Shown: piece by piece, positions 8,291-16,649 of the stretch
How positions within the stretch are numbered: position 1 is the first letter of the stretch
How the letters are laid out: each line of letters starts with the position of its first letter
Source of the DNA: Chloroflexi bacterium HGW-Chloroflexi-6
GTDB lineage: Bacteria; Chloroflexota; Anaerolineae; Anaerolineales; Villigracilaceae
Direction: 5' to 3'
NCBI GenBank assembly: GCA_002840685.1
Contig: PHBU01000001.1
Coordinates: 62,001 to 126,000, forward strand
Length of the DNA stretch: 64,000 nucleotides
Position numbers and translations under genes: made by a program
The notes under the pieces: generated by a model
Seen by the model: the letters and a program-made list of their open reading frames with translations, nothing else
Database searches by the model: none
Told to the model about the DNA's origin: nothing

Positions 8291-8887
8291 CTATTCGTAG
8301 AGCGTAGCCGGGATGGCGACCGCCCCACCGTATACATAGTTCTCGCGGCGGCGCAACAGGCGTTCTGCCGCCCGCTGTTCAGCGCGCCAGACATCGATCT
8401 TGCGCTGGACATGCGGCGCAAAAAAGCCCGCATATCGTTTCTGCAGTTCTGGCAAACGCCAGTCATTGCCGGTCACACGACCACGGCAGTTTCGTCCGCC
8501 GCAGCCGCATGGGAATTCGTCGTAAGGGAGCGTATCGCTCATTGCATAATCGAAACAAACTTCTTCGCCGGGATGAATATTGCGCATTGCAACCAGTGCT
8601 ATCTGACCCGAAAGCCCGGCATTGGGATTACAGGAGTGGTTGACATAATCACCTTCCCCGATTGGGCGCGGCACCAGGAAGTGATTCTCCTCGACCTGGA
8701 TGCACAACGTCCGTTCAATTTCAGGAAGGGTAACAAAGGTGTCATATTCGTACACGACACCCCCGAAAACGGCCACGAGGTCGCCTTTTTTCAAAGGCTC
8801 TTTGGCAAATATGCCGTTTCCGTTGCCATCGGCTCTCGGGCGGCCTTGTAACTTAGGTGACAGATAGGTACTGAGATGCTCTGACAT
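8291..8887 (-). CDS. SET-domain protein-lysine methyltransferase-like protein
   Basis: This 198-residue protein has a complete SET domain: GNGIFAKEPLKKGDLVAVFGG at 23-43, NHSCNPNAG at 83-91 (the pseudoknot Asn-His), GEEVCFDYA at 107-115 and a post-SET zinc motif with C127, C129 and C134. SET enzymes methylate protein lysines with S-adenosylmethionine. The target in this organism is unknown. AGGGA precedes the start. It is alone on its transcript between a promoter at 8968-8995 and a strong bidirectional terminator. Confidence 0.88.
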   Translation of the reverse strand: MSEHLSTYLSPKLQGRPRADGNGNGIFAKEPLKKGDLVAVFGGVVYEYDTFVTLPEIERTLCIQVEENHFLVPRPIGEGDYVNHSCNPNAGLSGQIALVAMRNIHPGEEVCFDYAMSDTLPYDEFPCGCGGRNCRGRVTGNDWRLPELQKRYAGFFAPHVQRKIDVWRAEQRAAERLLRRRENYVYGGAVAIPATLYE

Positions 8888-8967
8888 TCATAAAAATCCC
8901 TTTCATTTCGAGTTAAAGATAGACGGCGTCCCCCCGGGCGGCACCGGGAAAAACGCCAACGGCACTT

Positions 8968-8995
8968 AGTTTACAACAAAGTACCAGTCTGTAAA
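8968..8995 (-). promoter_or_regulatory. Promoter of the SET-domain gene
   Basis: On the minus strand TTTACA (8995-8990) and TAAACT (8973-8968) are 16 bases apart. The roughly 75-base leader contains a GC-rich hairpin (about 8926-8962). Confidence 0.55.
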
Positions 8996-9032
8996 GGTTA
9001 AAAAGACCTGAATTTTTCAATTGCCCACACAG

Positions 9033-9063
9033 AAAAAAAAGGCCCTGCCTTGGCTGGCAGGTC
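9033..9063 (-). terminator. Rho-independent terminator of the YbaK-like gene
   Basis: On the minus strand GACCTGCC pairs with GGCAGGGCC around a 6-base loop (9041-9063), followed by eight T. Confidence 0.9.
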
Positions 9064-9113
9064 TTTTTCGTCAAGAAAACAACCCCTTTTATGCCGAATC
9101 GGCAAGGTTCATT

Positions 9114-9602
9114 TTAATCAAACAAATGAATTGCATGCTGCGTCAGGGTGAAAAATTTTTCGAGGGTTGGTTTGGAGAAAACAAGGGTGGCCGTATTGAC
9201 AAGCGGGTGACACAAGAAATGTGCTGCCGGCCAGATTTCCGCATCGATCCACAGTTCAACCTGGCATTCCGTGTCATTGACCAGCCCGAGCATGGTAACC
9301 GACCCGCGAGTCACACCCAGCAGCGCTTGCAGTTTGGTCTCAGAACCAAAGCGCAGTTTGGGGCAGTCAAATTGTTCGCCCAGCCTTTCCAAATCAACCT
9401 GTTTTTCGCAGGCTGTCACGGCCAGGAAGAAGCGGCGTCCTTTTTTATCGCTCAGGAAAAGGTTCTTGGTGCTGACGGCTGGCACATCCGGGCGATGCAG
9501 AGCTGCTTCGGCGCAGGTAAAAACAGCCGGGTGGCTCATGCGCTGATAGTCAAAGCCGTTTTGGTCGAGAAAATCCAGCATTTGCTGTTCGGTTTCGATC
9601 AT
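9114..9602 (-). CDS. YbaK/ProX-type aminoacyl-tRNA deacylase
   Basis: The 162-residue protein is a single YbaK/EbsC-like domain that hydrolyses mischarged tRNA, most likely Ala-tRNA(Pro) as in free-standing ProX/PrdX proteins. Characteristic parts are HPAVFTCAEAA (about 24-34), STKNLFLSDKKGRRFFLAVTACEKQVDL (44-71, including the catalytic-site Lys region), SVTMLGLVND (about 101-110) and a His-rich end. It lacks the C-terminal extension of YbaK-only enzymes. GGAAAG lies upstream of ATG 9602. It follows nadD by 21 bases on the same strand and ends at a strong terminator. Confidence 0.88.
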   Translation of the reverse strand: MIETEQQMLDFLDQNGFDYQRMSHPAVFTCAEAALHRPDVPAVSTKNLFLSDKKGRRFFLAVTACEKQVDLERLGEQFDCPKLRFGSETKLQALLGVTRGSVTMLGLVNDTECQVELWIDAEIWPAAHFLCHPLVNTATLVFSKPTLEKFFTLTQHAIHLFD

Positions 9603-9623
9603 CTTGTCTTTCCAATTACGCTT

Positions 9624-10241
9624 TCAGTCAAGATCCGGCCGGTAAAGCCCGCTTTGAACGATATAGTCATACACTTTGGGGTGCAGATAGTAGCGGAACG
9701 ATTGGCCAGCCGCCACCCGCTGGCGCACCTGGCTGGATGAAACCTGCAGCAGGGGCACTTCCACCATGCGCACTTTTTCTCGGATACCGGGCAAAACCCT
9801 TTCAAGCGCATCCAGATCGACTTCATCGTACGGGCGGCGCATTACGCCCAGCTTGTGGCACAGGCGCAGGATTTCAGCCGGTTCGCGCCAGTTGGGCAGG
9901 TCGCGCAAAGAATCGCCGCCCATCAGGTAGACCAGTTCGCGAGATGGGTCGGCCGCCCGGAGTTGGCGCAGCGTATCAACCGTATAGTGCGGGCCGGGCC
10001 GGTCAATTTCGATGTCGCAAATCTCGAAGCGGGGTTCGTCTGAAAGCGCCAGGCGCAGCATTTCAAGCCGCAGGGCCAGCGGCGTGATCGGCTGGGACGG
10101 TTTGTGAGGCGGGTCGGGGGTTAAGACCCACAGCAGGCGATCCAACCCAAGTTGCCAGAGCGACTCGGAGGCCAGGATCAGGTGCCCGAGGTGGGGCGGG
10201 TCGAAAGTCCCCCCAAAAATGCCGGTCATGGACGGGGTCAT
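9624..10241 (-). CDS. nadD: Nicotinate-nucleotide adenylyltransferase
   Basis: The 205-residue enzyme joins nicotinate mononucleotide and ATP to deamido-NAD in NAD synthesis. The nucleotidyltransferase signature GIFGGTFDPPHLGHL is at residues 7-21 and the second motif LLQVSSSQVRQRVAAGQSFRYYL (ISSTxxR type) is near the C-terminus. VYLMGGDSLRDLPNW near 104 is also typical. An internal ATG at 10229 is a possible alternative start. The frequent partner genes rsfS and obg are not adjacent. Confidence 0.95.
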   Translation of the reverse strand: MTPSMTGIFGGTFDPPHLGHLILASESLWQLGLDRLLWVLTPDPPHKPSQPITPLALRLEMLRLALSDEPRFEICDIEIDRPGPHYTVDTLRQLRAADPSRELVYLMGGDSLRDLPNWREPAEILRLCHKLGVMRRPYDEVDLDALERVLPGIREKVRMVEVPLLQVSSSQVRQRVAAGQSFRYYLHPKVYDYIVQSGLYRPDLD

Positions 10242-10295
10242 GGAAAAAGTATTCCTGAAGATCTCAGAGATGAAAGAAAAGACGCGGGTTTAGGG

Positions 10296-11471
10296 TCACG
10301 GTGATAGCATAAAATTTAGCGCCTTGGACAGAATGGCATCGATCCTGCCTGGCTGGGGAAGCAAGACTGAAGCCCCGCTGGCCGGAACCTGCCAGGGAAG
10401 CACATCTTCCCAACCCAGGGAATAGTAGGCTACCCGCCCTTCCTCGCGCAAGCGAAGCAAAAGCGGGATATTCTCAAGCATGTCTTCCAGAGTCAGGTTG
10501 GTTTGGACGGTCTCATCGTAGCGGTCATAAAATTCAGGGAAGCGTTCCAGGTTGCTGCCGCGCCCAACTTCCTTCAGAATTGCCCGAAAAACCTGTTGCT
10601 GGCGTTGGTTGCGGTCGAGGTCGCTGTTGCCCATGCGCGAGCGAACGTAGCACAAAGACAGGTATCCGCTCATCTGGATGGTTTTGCCGGCCTGAACTTC
10701 ACACCAGGGATCTTTAACGGCATAGGTATCAACGATTTTTACGCCACCCAGATCATCCACAAAGCTTTGGAAATCGTTAAGATGTACGACCGCCCATTCT
10801 GAAGCCTGGACGCCAAAATTGTAAGAGAGAGTTCGGTTAAGTAACTCAATACCGCCAAATTGATAAGCGGTATTGATACGCTGCATCTCATATCCTGGAA
10901 CGTAAACCAGCAGATCACGCGGCAGGGAAACAAGGCTGGCCCGGCCAAATTTTGTGTTGTAAAAAACAAGCAGGATGGTGTCGCTTGGCCCGACTTCAGA
11001 AGACTCCCTGTCAATGCCAAGCAGCAGGGCCAGATGTGTATCCGGGTGCAATTCTTTCATCTGGGCTGAGGATGGGATGGGTGTGATTTGGGCGGGCATG
11101 AGTTGGGCGAAAGCCTCCTCGCCGGAAGCCCGCGGGGATGTTAACGTCAAATCGGACAGGTTTGTGGGAACGGGGGAAATCGTTGAGATCGAATCGGGCG
11201 CGCTTGTCGGCGTGGAGGTAGCCTCGCCATCCACACTGATTGTAAAAGCAGCGGTAGGAGAGGCTGTCAGCGGGAGCGAAGTCGGGGCCGGAGATGGCAG
11301 TTCTTTTTGCGGTAAGACTGCAACCGGTTGCTGCCGCCCAGCCGTTGGAGTGATCAGACGGATTGCAGACGGTTCCTGCTGGGTAGTGCCGGTCGCACAG
11401 CCGGAACAGATTAATCCAACCAGGCAAAGGACAGGCAAAAGCGATCGGATTGTTTTGAGTTTGACAGACAT
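10296..11471 (-). CDS. LCP-family (LytR-CpsA-Psr) cell-wall polymer ligase
   Basis: The 391-residue protein has a lipobox (LICSGC, Cys at 25), then a Ser/Thr/Pro-rich linker to about residue 135. The LCP domain contains LLLGIDRESSEVGPSDTILLV (about 150-170), ASLVSLPRDLLVYVPG with the key Arg of the pyrophosphate site and RINTAYQFGG. LCP enzymes transfer polyprenyl-linked glycopolymers to peptidoglycan or proteins on the outer face of the membrane. Anchoring by a lipobox rather than a transmembrane helix is less usual. It fits a cell wall carrying secondary polymers, the ligand class for the SLH protein encoded next door. Confidence 0.9.
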   Translation of the reverse strand: MSVKLKTIRSLLPVLCLVGLICSGCATGTTQQEPSAIRLITPTAGRQQPVAVLPQKELPSPAPTSLPLTASPTAAFTISVDGEATSTPTSAPDSISTISPVPTNLSDLTLTSPRASGEEAFAQLMPAQITPIPSSAQMKELHPDTHLALLLGIDRESSEVGPSDTILLVFYNTKFGRASLVSLPRDLLVYVPGYEMQRINTAYQFGGIELLNRTLSYNFGVQASEWAVVHLNDFQSFVDDLGGVKIVDTYAVKDPWCEVQAGKTIQMSGYLSLCYVRSRMGNSDLDRNQRQQQVFRAILKEVGRGSNLERFPEFYDRYDETVQTNLTLEDMLENIPLLLRLREEGRVAYYSLGWEDVLPWQVPASGASVLLPQPGRIDAILSKALNFMLSP

Positions 11472-11488
11472 GCGCCTATCTTACCAGT

Positions 11489-11517
11489 AAAATCCCGCAG
11501 GGAGTATCCCTGCGGGA
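11489..11517 (-). terminator. Rho-independent terminator of the SLH gene
   Basis: On the minus strand TCCCGCAGGGA and TCCCTGCGGGA form a perfect 11-bp stem with a 3-base loop (11493-11517), followed by TTTT. The same stem recurs at 53313-53346. Confidence 0.85.
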
Positions 11518-11548
11518 CTGCGCAAACATCAAACCGGGACTCGCTGGC

Positions 11549-14107
11549 CTATGGCAAGTTAAAGGTCCTGACCAGGAAAACCGCCATCTGGGCTCTTGTC
11601 ACAGGCTGCTCAGGGCAGTAGTTGCCCGCGCCACAGCCGCCGGTGATGCCCTCAGCGGCCAGTTGCTTGATCCAGGCGGCTGCCCAGTAGTCTGCGGCAA
11701 CATCCCCAAAGCCGGTGCTCTCGTCCACAGCGGGTGGGCTATAACTCGAGCCGTATTTGCTCTTGAGCAGGAAGACAGCCATCTGGGCGCGAGTGACGGG
11801 GTTTTCCGGACAATAGTTGCCGGCCCCGCAGCCGCCGGTGATGCCGTCAGCGGCCAATTGCTCGACCCAGGCGGCTGCCCAGTGCGAGGCGGGAACATCG
11901 TTAAAACGGGTCCCGGTTGCCGGAGATGGGGTGAATCCCGGTCCGCGGGTGCCTTTCTCGAGGAAGACCGCCATCTGGGCGCGGGTGACGGTCTTGTCCG
12001 GGCAATAGATGGCATTGCCACAGCCTCCCGTTATACCTGCATTATATAGCCGCTCGACATAGCTCCATGCCCAGTGTTCAATTGGAGTGTCAACAAAAGT
12101 TGCGCTTGTTATGGCAACATCATCCAAATTAAAACTTACAAGCTGATAAGTAGTTTGGGAAAAAAAAGTTATTGTGTGAGGCTGGCCATCGGCGAAAGCG
12201 GTTATATCAATATTTATCGGTGTATATTGGGCATAACTGTTTTGCTGAGTAGCATTTGCTGAAAAAATCGTTACATCATCGATCTTGACCGAGAAAATAT
12301 CATCAATACCGCTACCTGTGACGGCCGCACCAATCCAAAGATAGAATTGCAAGTTAAGTTTCTCATACCCGCTGGGAATAAGTACGAACTGAGACAGGGA
12401 AGCAGTTTCGTTATACCCATCGCCAATTCCGCCAAACCAGCTCCAGACCGAACCCTTATGCGGACCAGCGGTTCCATTGCCATTGCCACAAACCGCAAGT
12501 GTACATAAAGGGGTATAAAAATGAGTGGAGGACTCTTCCCAGTATAGGTTGGGGGTAAACGTTTCAAAACTTGGGTCTTGCAACAAGTTAACCTTTGTCG
12601 CATTTTCAATGTAATTGATATCCGAGATAAATATTTGATCTCCGTTATTGTTGGCAGATGCTCCCAAAGCTTTCTCTGCAACATCTTTATCAGCCCTTTC
12701 ATAACTGTCTGCTGAAATGGTTATCGGGTTCTCTTCAAACAATCCTGTCATAGCCTTGGCCGTGGTGCGCTTCCCTTCGCCCCACAGAATCGTGCTGTTT
12801 CCAGAGAGATAAGTGTTTCCGATGTTATCCATAACAAGACCAGTCGCATAATCTTTCCCGGGACCACCGAGAAATGTATTCCAAACTAGAGCGCCATCCG
12901 AATCCATTTTTGCAGCAAAAGCATCGATATCTTGGATATATGAACGTGATGGGGTCCCCCAACTTTTATTGCTAATACCTGTAATATAAAGATCTCCATT
13001 TTTGTCCAGAAGAATCTCAGATGCACCATCTGTCCCGCTTCCTCCAACAAATGTATTCCAAATCCGTGTTCCAGCCCCATCAAGTTTTACAACAAAAACA
13101 TCATATACACCATGCAGAGGCTCTATCGGATCTCCCCAAGACTCGTAACCAGTACCAATAACATATAAATCGCCATTGTCCGCGATAGCCAATCCTTGAC
13201 TAGATGAATCATTTCCGCCCACAAATGTATTCCATATCAACTGCCCAGTTGATGATAATTTTGCAACGAAACCGTTAATGCTCATTCCGTCGATAGGCAA
13301 CTCAACCGGAGTTCCCCAAGAATCCTGACTAATACCAGAGATAAAAATCTCACCAGCAGAGTTCAAAATGATTGTATTTGCATCATCAAGTGATACGTTC
13401 CCAAGGAAAGTATTCCAAACCAAGTCACCGGTTGGCGTGAGTTGAGCTACAAAACCATCAGAGTTACCGCTATAACCGCGCACAGGGTTTCCCCAAGTAG
13501 CAGATGCAAAGCCTGTCACAAAAATGTTCCCGGCATCATCCAAGAAGAGACTGAGCGCCGCATCATACTCACTTCCACCCAGAAAAGTGTTCCAGATCAG
13601 TTCACCAGATGGGTCTAGCTTGGCAACAAATCCATCCATACCACCAGAAAAACTACGAACTGGATTCCCCCAAGACTCGGGGCTATGACCTGCAACATAA
13701 ATATTTCCAGAATCATCTATGAAAATATCGCAAAGCGAATCAAATTTGCTTCCTCCTATAAATGTGTTCCAAACCAGGTTGCCAGAAGATGTTACTTTAG
13801 CAACAAAACCATCATAGTCACCCTTATGAGATGAAACAGGGTTTCCCCATGAAACAGAACTACTTCCTCCAAGATAAAAATTCCCGTGTTCATCCAGGGC
13901 AACCACGCCACCACTCCCAGGAGCAAACCCATCACCATCCAAAAATATATTCAGATCTTGAACAGGCTCTGCTTCTAGAAAAGCCCTGCTTGGTGCAGAA
14001 GATTCTGAGCTGGCACTGGTGGCGAATGCCGTTTGGCCTCCCGGCAAAGAAATGGACAATAGAACCAGGATCGAGATAAACATGGAAAAAGACTTGCGCA
14101 AATTCAT
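11549..14107 (-). CDS. Surface protein: SBBP beta-propeller repeats, jelly-roll domain and three SLH domains
   Basis: The 852-residue protein has a signal peptide (about 1-30). Seven repeats of about 59 residues follow (about 55-445), each with WGNP/WGTP and D-GFVAKL-GELIWNTFLGG; this is the SBBP beta-propeller pattern. Residues 505-672 resemble a carbohydrate-binding jelly roll. Residues 673-852 are three S-layer-homology domains, each carrying GITGGCG-YCP-VTRAQMAVFL with two cysteines. SLH domains bind pyruvylated wall polymers, so the protein probably displays its propeller on the cell surface. AGGGAGC precedes the ATG. The SLH part (11549 to about 12070) is much more GC-rich than the rest, suggesting mosaic origin. 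Confidence 0.9.
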   Translation of the reverse strand: MNLRKSFSMFISILVLLSISLPGGQTAFATSASSESSAPSRAFLEAEPVQDLNIFLDGDGFAPGSGGVVALDEHGNFYLGGSSSVSWGNPVSSHKGDYDGFVAKVTSSGNLVWNTFIGGSKFDSLCDIFIDDSGNIYVAGHSPESWGNPVRSFSGGMDGFVAKLDPSGELIWNTFLGGSEYDAALSLFLDDAGNIFVTGFASATWGNPVRGYSGNSDGFVAQLTPTGDLVWNTFLGNVSLDDANTIILNSAGEIFISGISQDSWGTPVELPIDGMSINGFVAKLSSTGQLIWNTFVGGNDSSSQGLAIADNGDLYVIGTGYESWGDPIEPLHGVYDVFVVKLDGAGTRIWNTFVGGSGTDGASEILLDKNGDLYITGISNKSWGTPSRSYIQDIDAFAAKMDSDGALVWNTFLGGPGKDYATGLVMDNIGNTYLSGNSTILWGEGKRTTAKAMTGLFEENPITISADSYERADKDVAEKALGASANNNGDQIFISDINYIENATKVNLLQDPSFETFTPNLYWEESSTHFYTPLCTLAVCGNGNGTAGPHKGSVWSWFGGIGDGYNETASLSQFVLIPSGYEKLNLQFYLWIGAAVTGSGIDDIFSVKIDDVTIFSANATQQNSYAQYTPINIDITAFADGQPHTITFFSQTTYQLVSFNLDDVAITSATFVDTPIEHWAWSYVERLYNAGITGGCGNAIYCPDKTVTRAQMAVFLEKGTRGPGFTPSPATGTRFNDVPASHWAAAWVEQLAADGITGGCGAGNYCPENPVTRAQMAVFLLKSKYGSSYSPPAVDESTGFGDVAADYWAAAWIKQLAAEGITGGCGAGNYCPEQPVTRAQMAVFLVRTFNLP

Positions 14108-14254
14108 TTGAATGCTCCCTGAAAACGTGATGCTTCTATCCCCGATGGGAAAAACATTTTATTTGCGCATATTATCACAAAAAGTGATCCCCCAAACAGT
14201 GCCTTTCGTCTGTATTGAAATGTGACATGCCGGAATAGCCAAACAGCCCATCAT

Positions 14255-14306
14255 CAAAACAACAAAACTGCCACATAACCGGGTTTGGCCCGGCGATGCG
14301 GCAGTT
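14255..14306 (-). terminator. Rho-independent terminator of the coiled-coil membrane gene
   Basis: On the minus strand AACTGCC...CCGGG and CCCGG...GGCAGTT (14306-14266) form a long stem, followed by TTGTTGTTTT. Confidence 0.85.
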
Positions 14307-14367
14307 CAGTTAGGCCCCAAAATATTAGGGTGACCTTCAGGAATAGAAAGGAGCGCTCAGAAAGACG

Positions 14368-15168
14368 CTAGCTCCGGCGCAAAACTGCCAGCGGATCGCC
14401 GCCGCGCCAGACGGACAGGCCGTGCAGGAACACGCCAAACTGCGAAAAGGCGAACCAGAGCAGAAAAATCGTCAGCGAGGCCGAGGCGGTATCCACCCAG
14501 CCGGGCAGGGATTGGGTTACATCTGCAACCTGCGCGCGCCAACCGGTCAATTTTTGATCATAATCATTGATCACAAGCAGGAAATTGTTCAGGTTTTGTT
14601 TTGTTTCACCAAGGTCGCCGCCCATCAGGTAGGAAGCATCATCGAGAAAAACGGTCGCTTTTTCGGCCAGTGCCTGTACGTCTGCGATCTGATCATCGAG
14701 CGAGACGCCCACGGCAATGATCTCCAACAACAATTCATCACCAGGCAGGTTCAAATCGACGAGTGGAATGTCATTGATCTGCTTCAAGAAGGCCCGGATC
14801 TCCTCCACCGCGGCAATGGCATTGTTGATCTGTTCGCGGGTGCCTTGCAGCCCCGGCACGAGTTGGTTTTCGAGCGTGCCATCGACCTCGCCAAACAAGG
14901 CACGCGCCTGGGTCAGCTCCTCCTTGAGTTCAGACAACGTCACTTCGGCAGATTCAACGATCCGCAGGGTGCGCTCGATCTCCAGACGGGCATCTTGCAA
15001 GGCCGATTGCGCCAGCCCGAGTTCAGAGTCGACCATCTGCAAACGCGACAAGACTTCCTGGGTCAGGGGTTCGTTGTAATACCAAACCGCGCCCGTGGCA
15101 ACAAGACTACTCAAAAAGAACAGCGCGCTTAGTCCGATCAAAATACCGGCAAATATTTTTCGTGTCAT
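14368..15168 (-). CDS. Coiled-coil membrane protein of unknown function
   Basis: The 266 residues have transmembrane helices near 8-30 and 228-250. Between them lies a long extracytoplasmic helical region with heptad-like Leu/Ile/Val spacing (about 35-215), as in proteins that form extended coiled coils. The C-terminal tail WRGGDPLAVLRRS is basic. AGGATG lies upstream of ATG 15168. It is monocistronic, divergent from the DUF5937 regulator. I do not recognise a named family. Confidence 0.7.
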   Translation of the reverse strand: MTRKIFAGILIGLSALFFLSSLVATGAVWYYNEPLTQEVLSRLQMVDSELGLAQSALQDARLEIERTLRIVESAEVTLSELKEELTQARALFGEVDGTLENQLVPGLQGTREQINNAIAAVEEIRAFLKQINDIPLVDLNLPGDELLLEIIAVGVSLDDQIADVQALAEKATVFLDDASYLMGGDLGETKQNLNNFLLVINDYDQKLTGWRAQVADVTQSLPGWVDTASASLTIFLLWFAFSQFGVFLHGLSVWRGGDPLAVLRRS

Positions 15169-15235
15169 GGCTCATCCTTTTGGCAAAGATAATCTCATTA
15201 TAAGCCAGCAAATCCTGAAAAAAGCAAATAGCCTC

Positions 15236-15264
15236 TTGACAAAGGTTTTATATTAGACTATCAT
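15236..15264 (+). promoter_or_regulatory. Promoter of the DUF5937/ArsR regulator operon
   Basis: TTGACA (15236-15241) and TATCAT (15259-15264) are 17 bases apart, a near-consensus sigma70 promoter. The -10 box lies inside the first of two operator repeats. Confidence 0.8.
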
Positions 15265-15284
15265 CTAATTAGACATACATCTAA
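15253..15284. promoter_or_regulatory. Tandem 16-bp operators over the -10 region
   Basis: Two abutting copies, TTAGACTATCATCTAA (15253-15268) and TTAGACATACATCTAA (15269-15284), share the palindromic frame TTAGA-N6-TCTAA. They cover the -10 box and probable start site, as expected of an autorepressor site for the winged-helix protein encoded downstream. Confidence 0.75.
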
Positions 15285-15344
15285 CACACACAGACGCCTA
15301 ATACAATTTTACTCGTACCCGTCAAAGGTTCAGGAGAACAAGCC

Positions 15345-15560
15345 ATGTTACACAATTTACAGATCCATGCCCTGCTCGAAGAACGCGCCCAGCGCGCCGG
15401 CCCCGATTGGAGCTTCGAACGCGCTCCGCTCCTGCCGGCCAGCCCCTCAAGCTTTCGCATCCATCTCGACTTGCAAATGGGACCAATCTTCATTACAATC
15501 GGCGACAAGATAGTGAACGAAACCTGTTCACACACCCAGTTTGCCAAGGAACCTGCATGA
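15345..15560 (+). CDS. Small ORF translationally coupled to the regulator
   Basis: The 71-residue frame begins at ATG 15345, 8 bases after AGGAGAA. Its TGA overlaps the ATG of the regulator gene (ATGA at 15557-15560), the hallmark of translational coupling. The product has no signal peptide or membrane helix; the C-terminal half (FRIHLDLQMGPIFITIGDKIVNET) could form a short beta sheet. I do not recognise it. It may be a real small partner protein or only a translated leader. Confidence 0.6.
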   Translation: MLHNLQIHALLEERAQRAGPDWSFERAPLLPASPSSFRIHLDLQMGPIFITIGDKIVNETCSHTQFAKEPA

Positions 15561-16636
15561 CATCCAACCAGACCAGCGCCAGCCAGATAACGTGGGATTT
15601 TGGCACCGCGTATGAATTCTTCATCAGTCTGCACGTGCTCCATGACCCGGAAACTCACGGGGTGCGAGCCTCCTGGGCTGCCGGGGTTCGTTCGCGCATC
15701 CCGGCGGTCGAGCGCAAGCTGCTCGAAGATGTGATGCCCTTCATCGGGCCGCCGCTGGCCTGGATCTACCACCTGCCCCAACCCAAGGATACTTTGAGCG
15801 CGCTTTACACGTTGCGCCAGATCCCTGCCGCCGAGCGTTTCAGGCAGATTTTTATGGCCGAAGAACACCCGGACGATGAATATTCGAAGCTGCTCGAACA
15901 AATTGCACAAAAGTCCGTCTGGGATCAGGCAGACTTGCAAGCCATGCGCAAAATCATGGGCAAAAAAGACAAAGCCAGATATAACGATGAAAGCATCGGC
16001 CGCTTTCTCGATTGGTGGGTGCGCCCGGCTGAGTTGGGTGAAGGCTACCTGAATGCCCTGCAGGCCTACCAACAGGCCTTTTTTGAAGAAGAAGAGCGGC
16101 GTGTGGCGCCCGTCATGAAAATGGGTCTGGAGCACGCCCAGAAGCTCGCTGTCAGCTTGAGCACCTCGCAATTGCTGACCGAATTAAGCCAGGGCGTGCA
16201 ATTTAATGAAAATATCCTGGCAAAAAAATTAATCATCGCTCCCGCATACTGGACGACCCCGCTGGTCATGTACCGCGACCTGGGCGAAACGCACACCCTG
16301 ATCCTGTTTGGCGCGCGCCCGGCCACCATGGCCGATATTCCCGGTGAACTGGTTCCAGATGACCTGCTGCGCAAGCTGAAAGCGCTGGCCGACCCAACCC
16401 GTTTGAAAATCCTGCGCTACCTGTCTCAAGAAGAACTGATGCCTTCAGAACTGGCCCGCCGCCTGCACTTGCGCGCGCCGACTGTAACCCATCATCTGAG
16501 CGAATTGCGCCTGGCCGGCCTGGTCAACCTGCGCCTGCAGGGACAGGAAAAACGTTACACGGCCCGCAAGGAAGCCTTGCAAAATGCGTTTGAGCTGCTG
16601 CAGACCTTCTTAACCGCTCCATCAGACGAGAACTAA
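15557..16636 (+). CDS. DUF5937 / ArsR-type winged-helix transcriptional regulator
   Basis: The 359-residue protein has an N-terminal DUF5937-like helical region (WDFGTAYEFFISLHVLHDPETHGVRASW, residues 11-38, extending to about 265). The C-terminal ArsR-type winged helix includes LKALADPTRLKILRYLSQEELMPSELARRLHLRAPTVTHHLSELRLAGLV at about 274-323. No metal-binding Cys motif (CxC) is visible in the DNA-binding domain. The start is ATG 15557, overlapping the stop of the small ORF; the frame is open from 15407 without a ribosome site. The tandem operators upstream imply autoregulation. The signal sensed is unknown. Confidence 0.88.
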   Translation: MTSNQTSASQITWDFGTAYEFFISLHVLHDPETHGVRASWAAGVRSRIPAVERKLLEDVMPFIGPPLAWIYHLPQPKDTLSALYTLRQIPAAERFRQIFMAEEHPDDEYSKLLEQIAQKSVWDQADLQAMRKIMGKKDKARYNDESIGRFLDWWVRPAELGEGYLNALQAYQQAFFEEEERRVAPVMKMGLEHAQKLAVSLSTSQLLTELSQGVQFNENILAKKLIIAPAYWTTPLVMYRDLGETHTLILFGARPATMADIPGELVPDDLLRKLKALADPTRLKILRYLSQEELMPSELARRLHLRAPTVTHHLSELRLAGLVNLRLQGQEKRYTARKEALQNAFELLQTFLTAPSDEN

Positions 16637-16649
16637 ATCCGCCAGCCCG

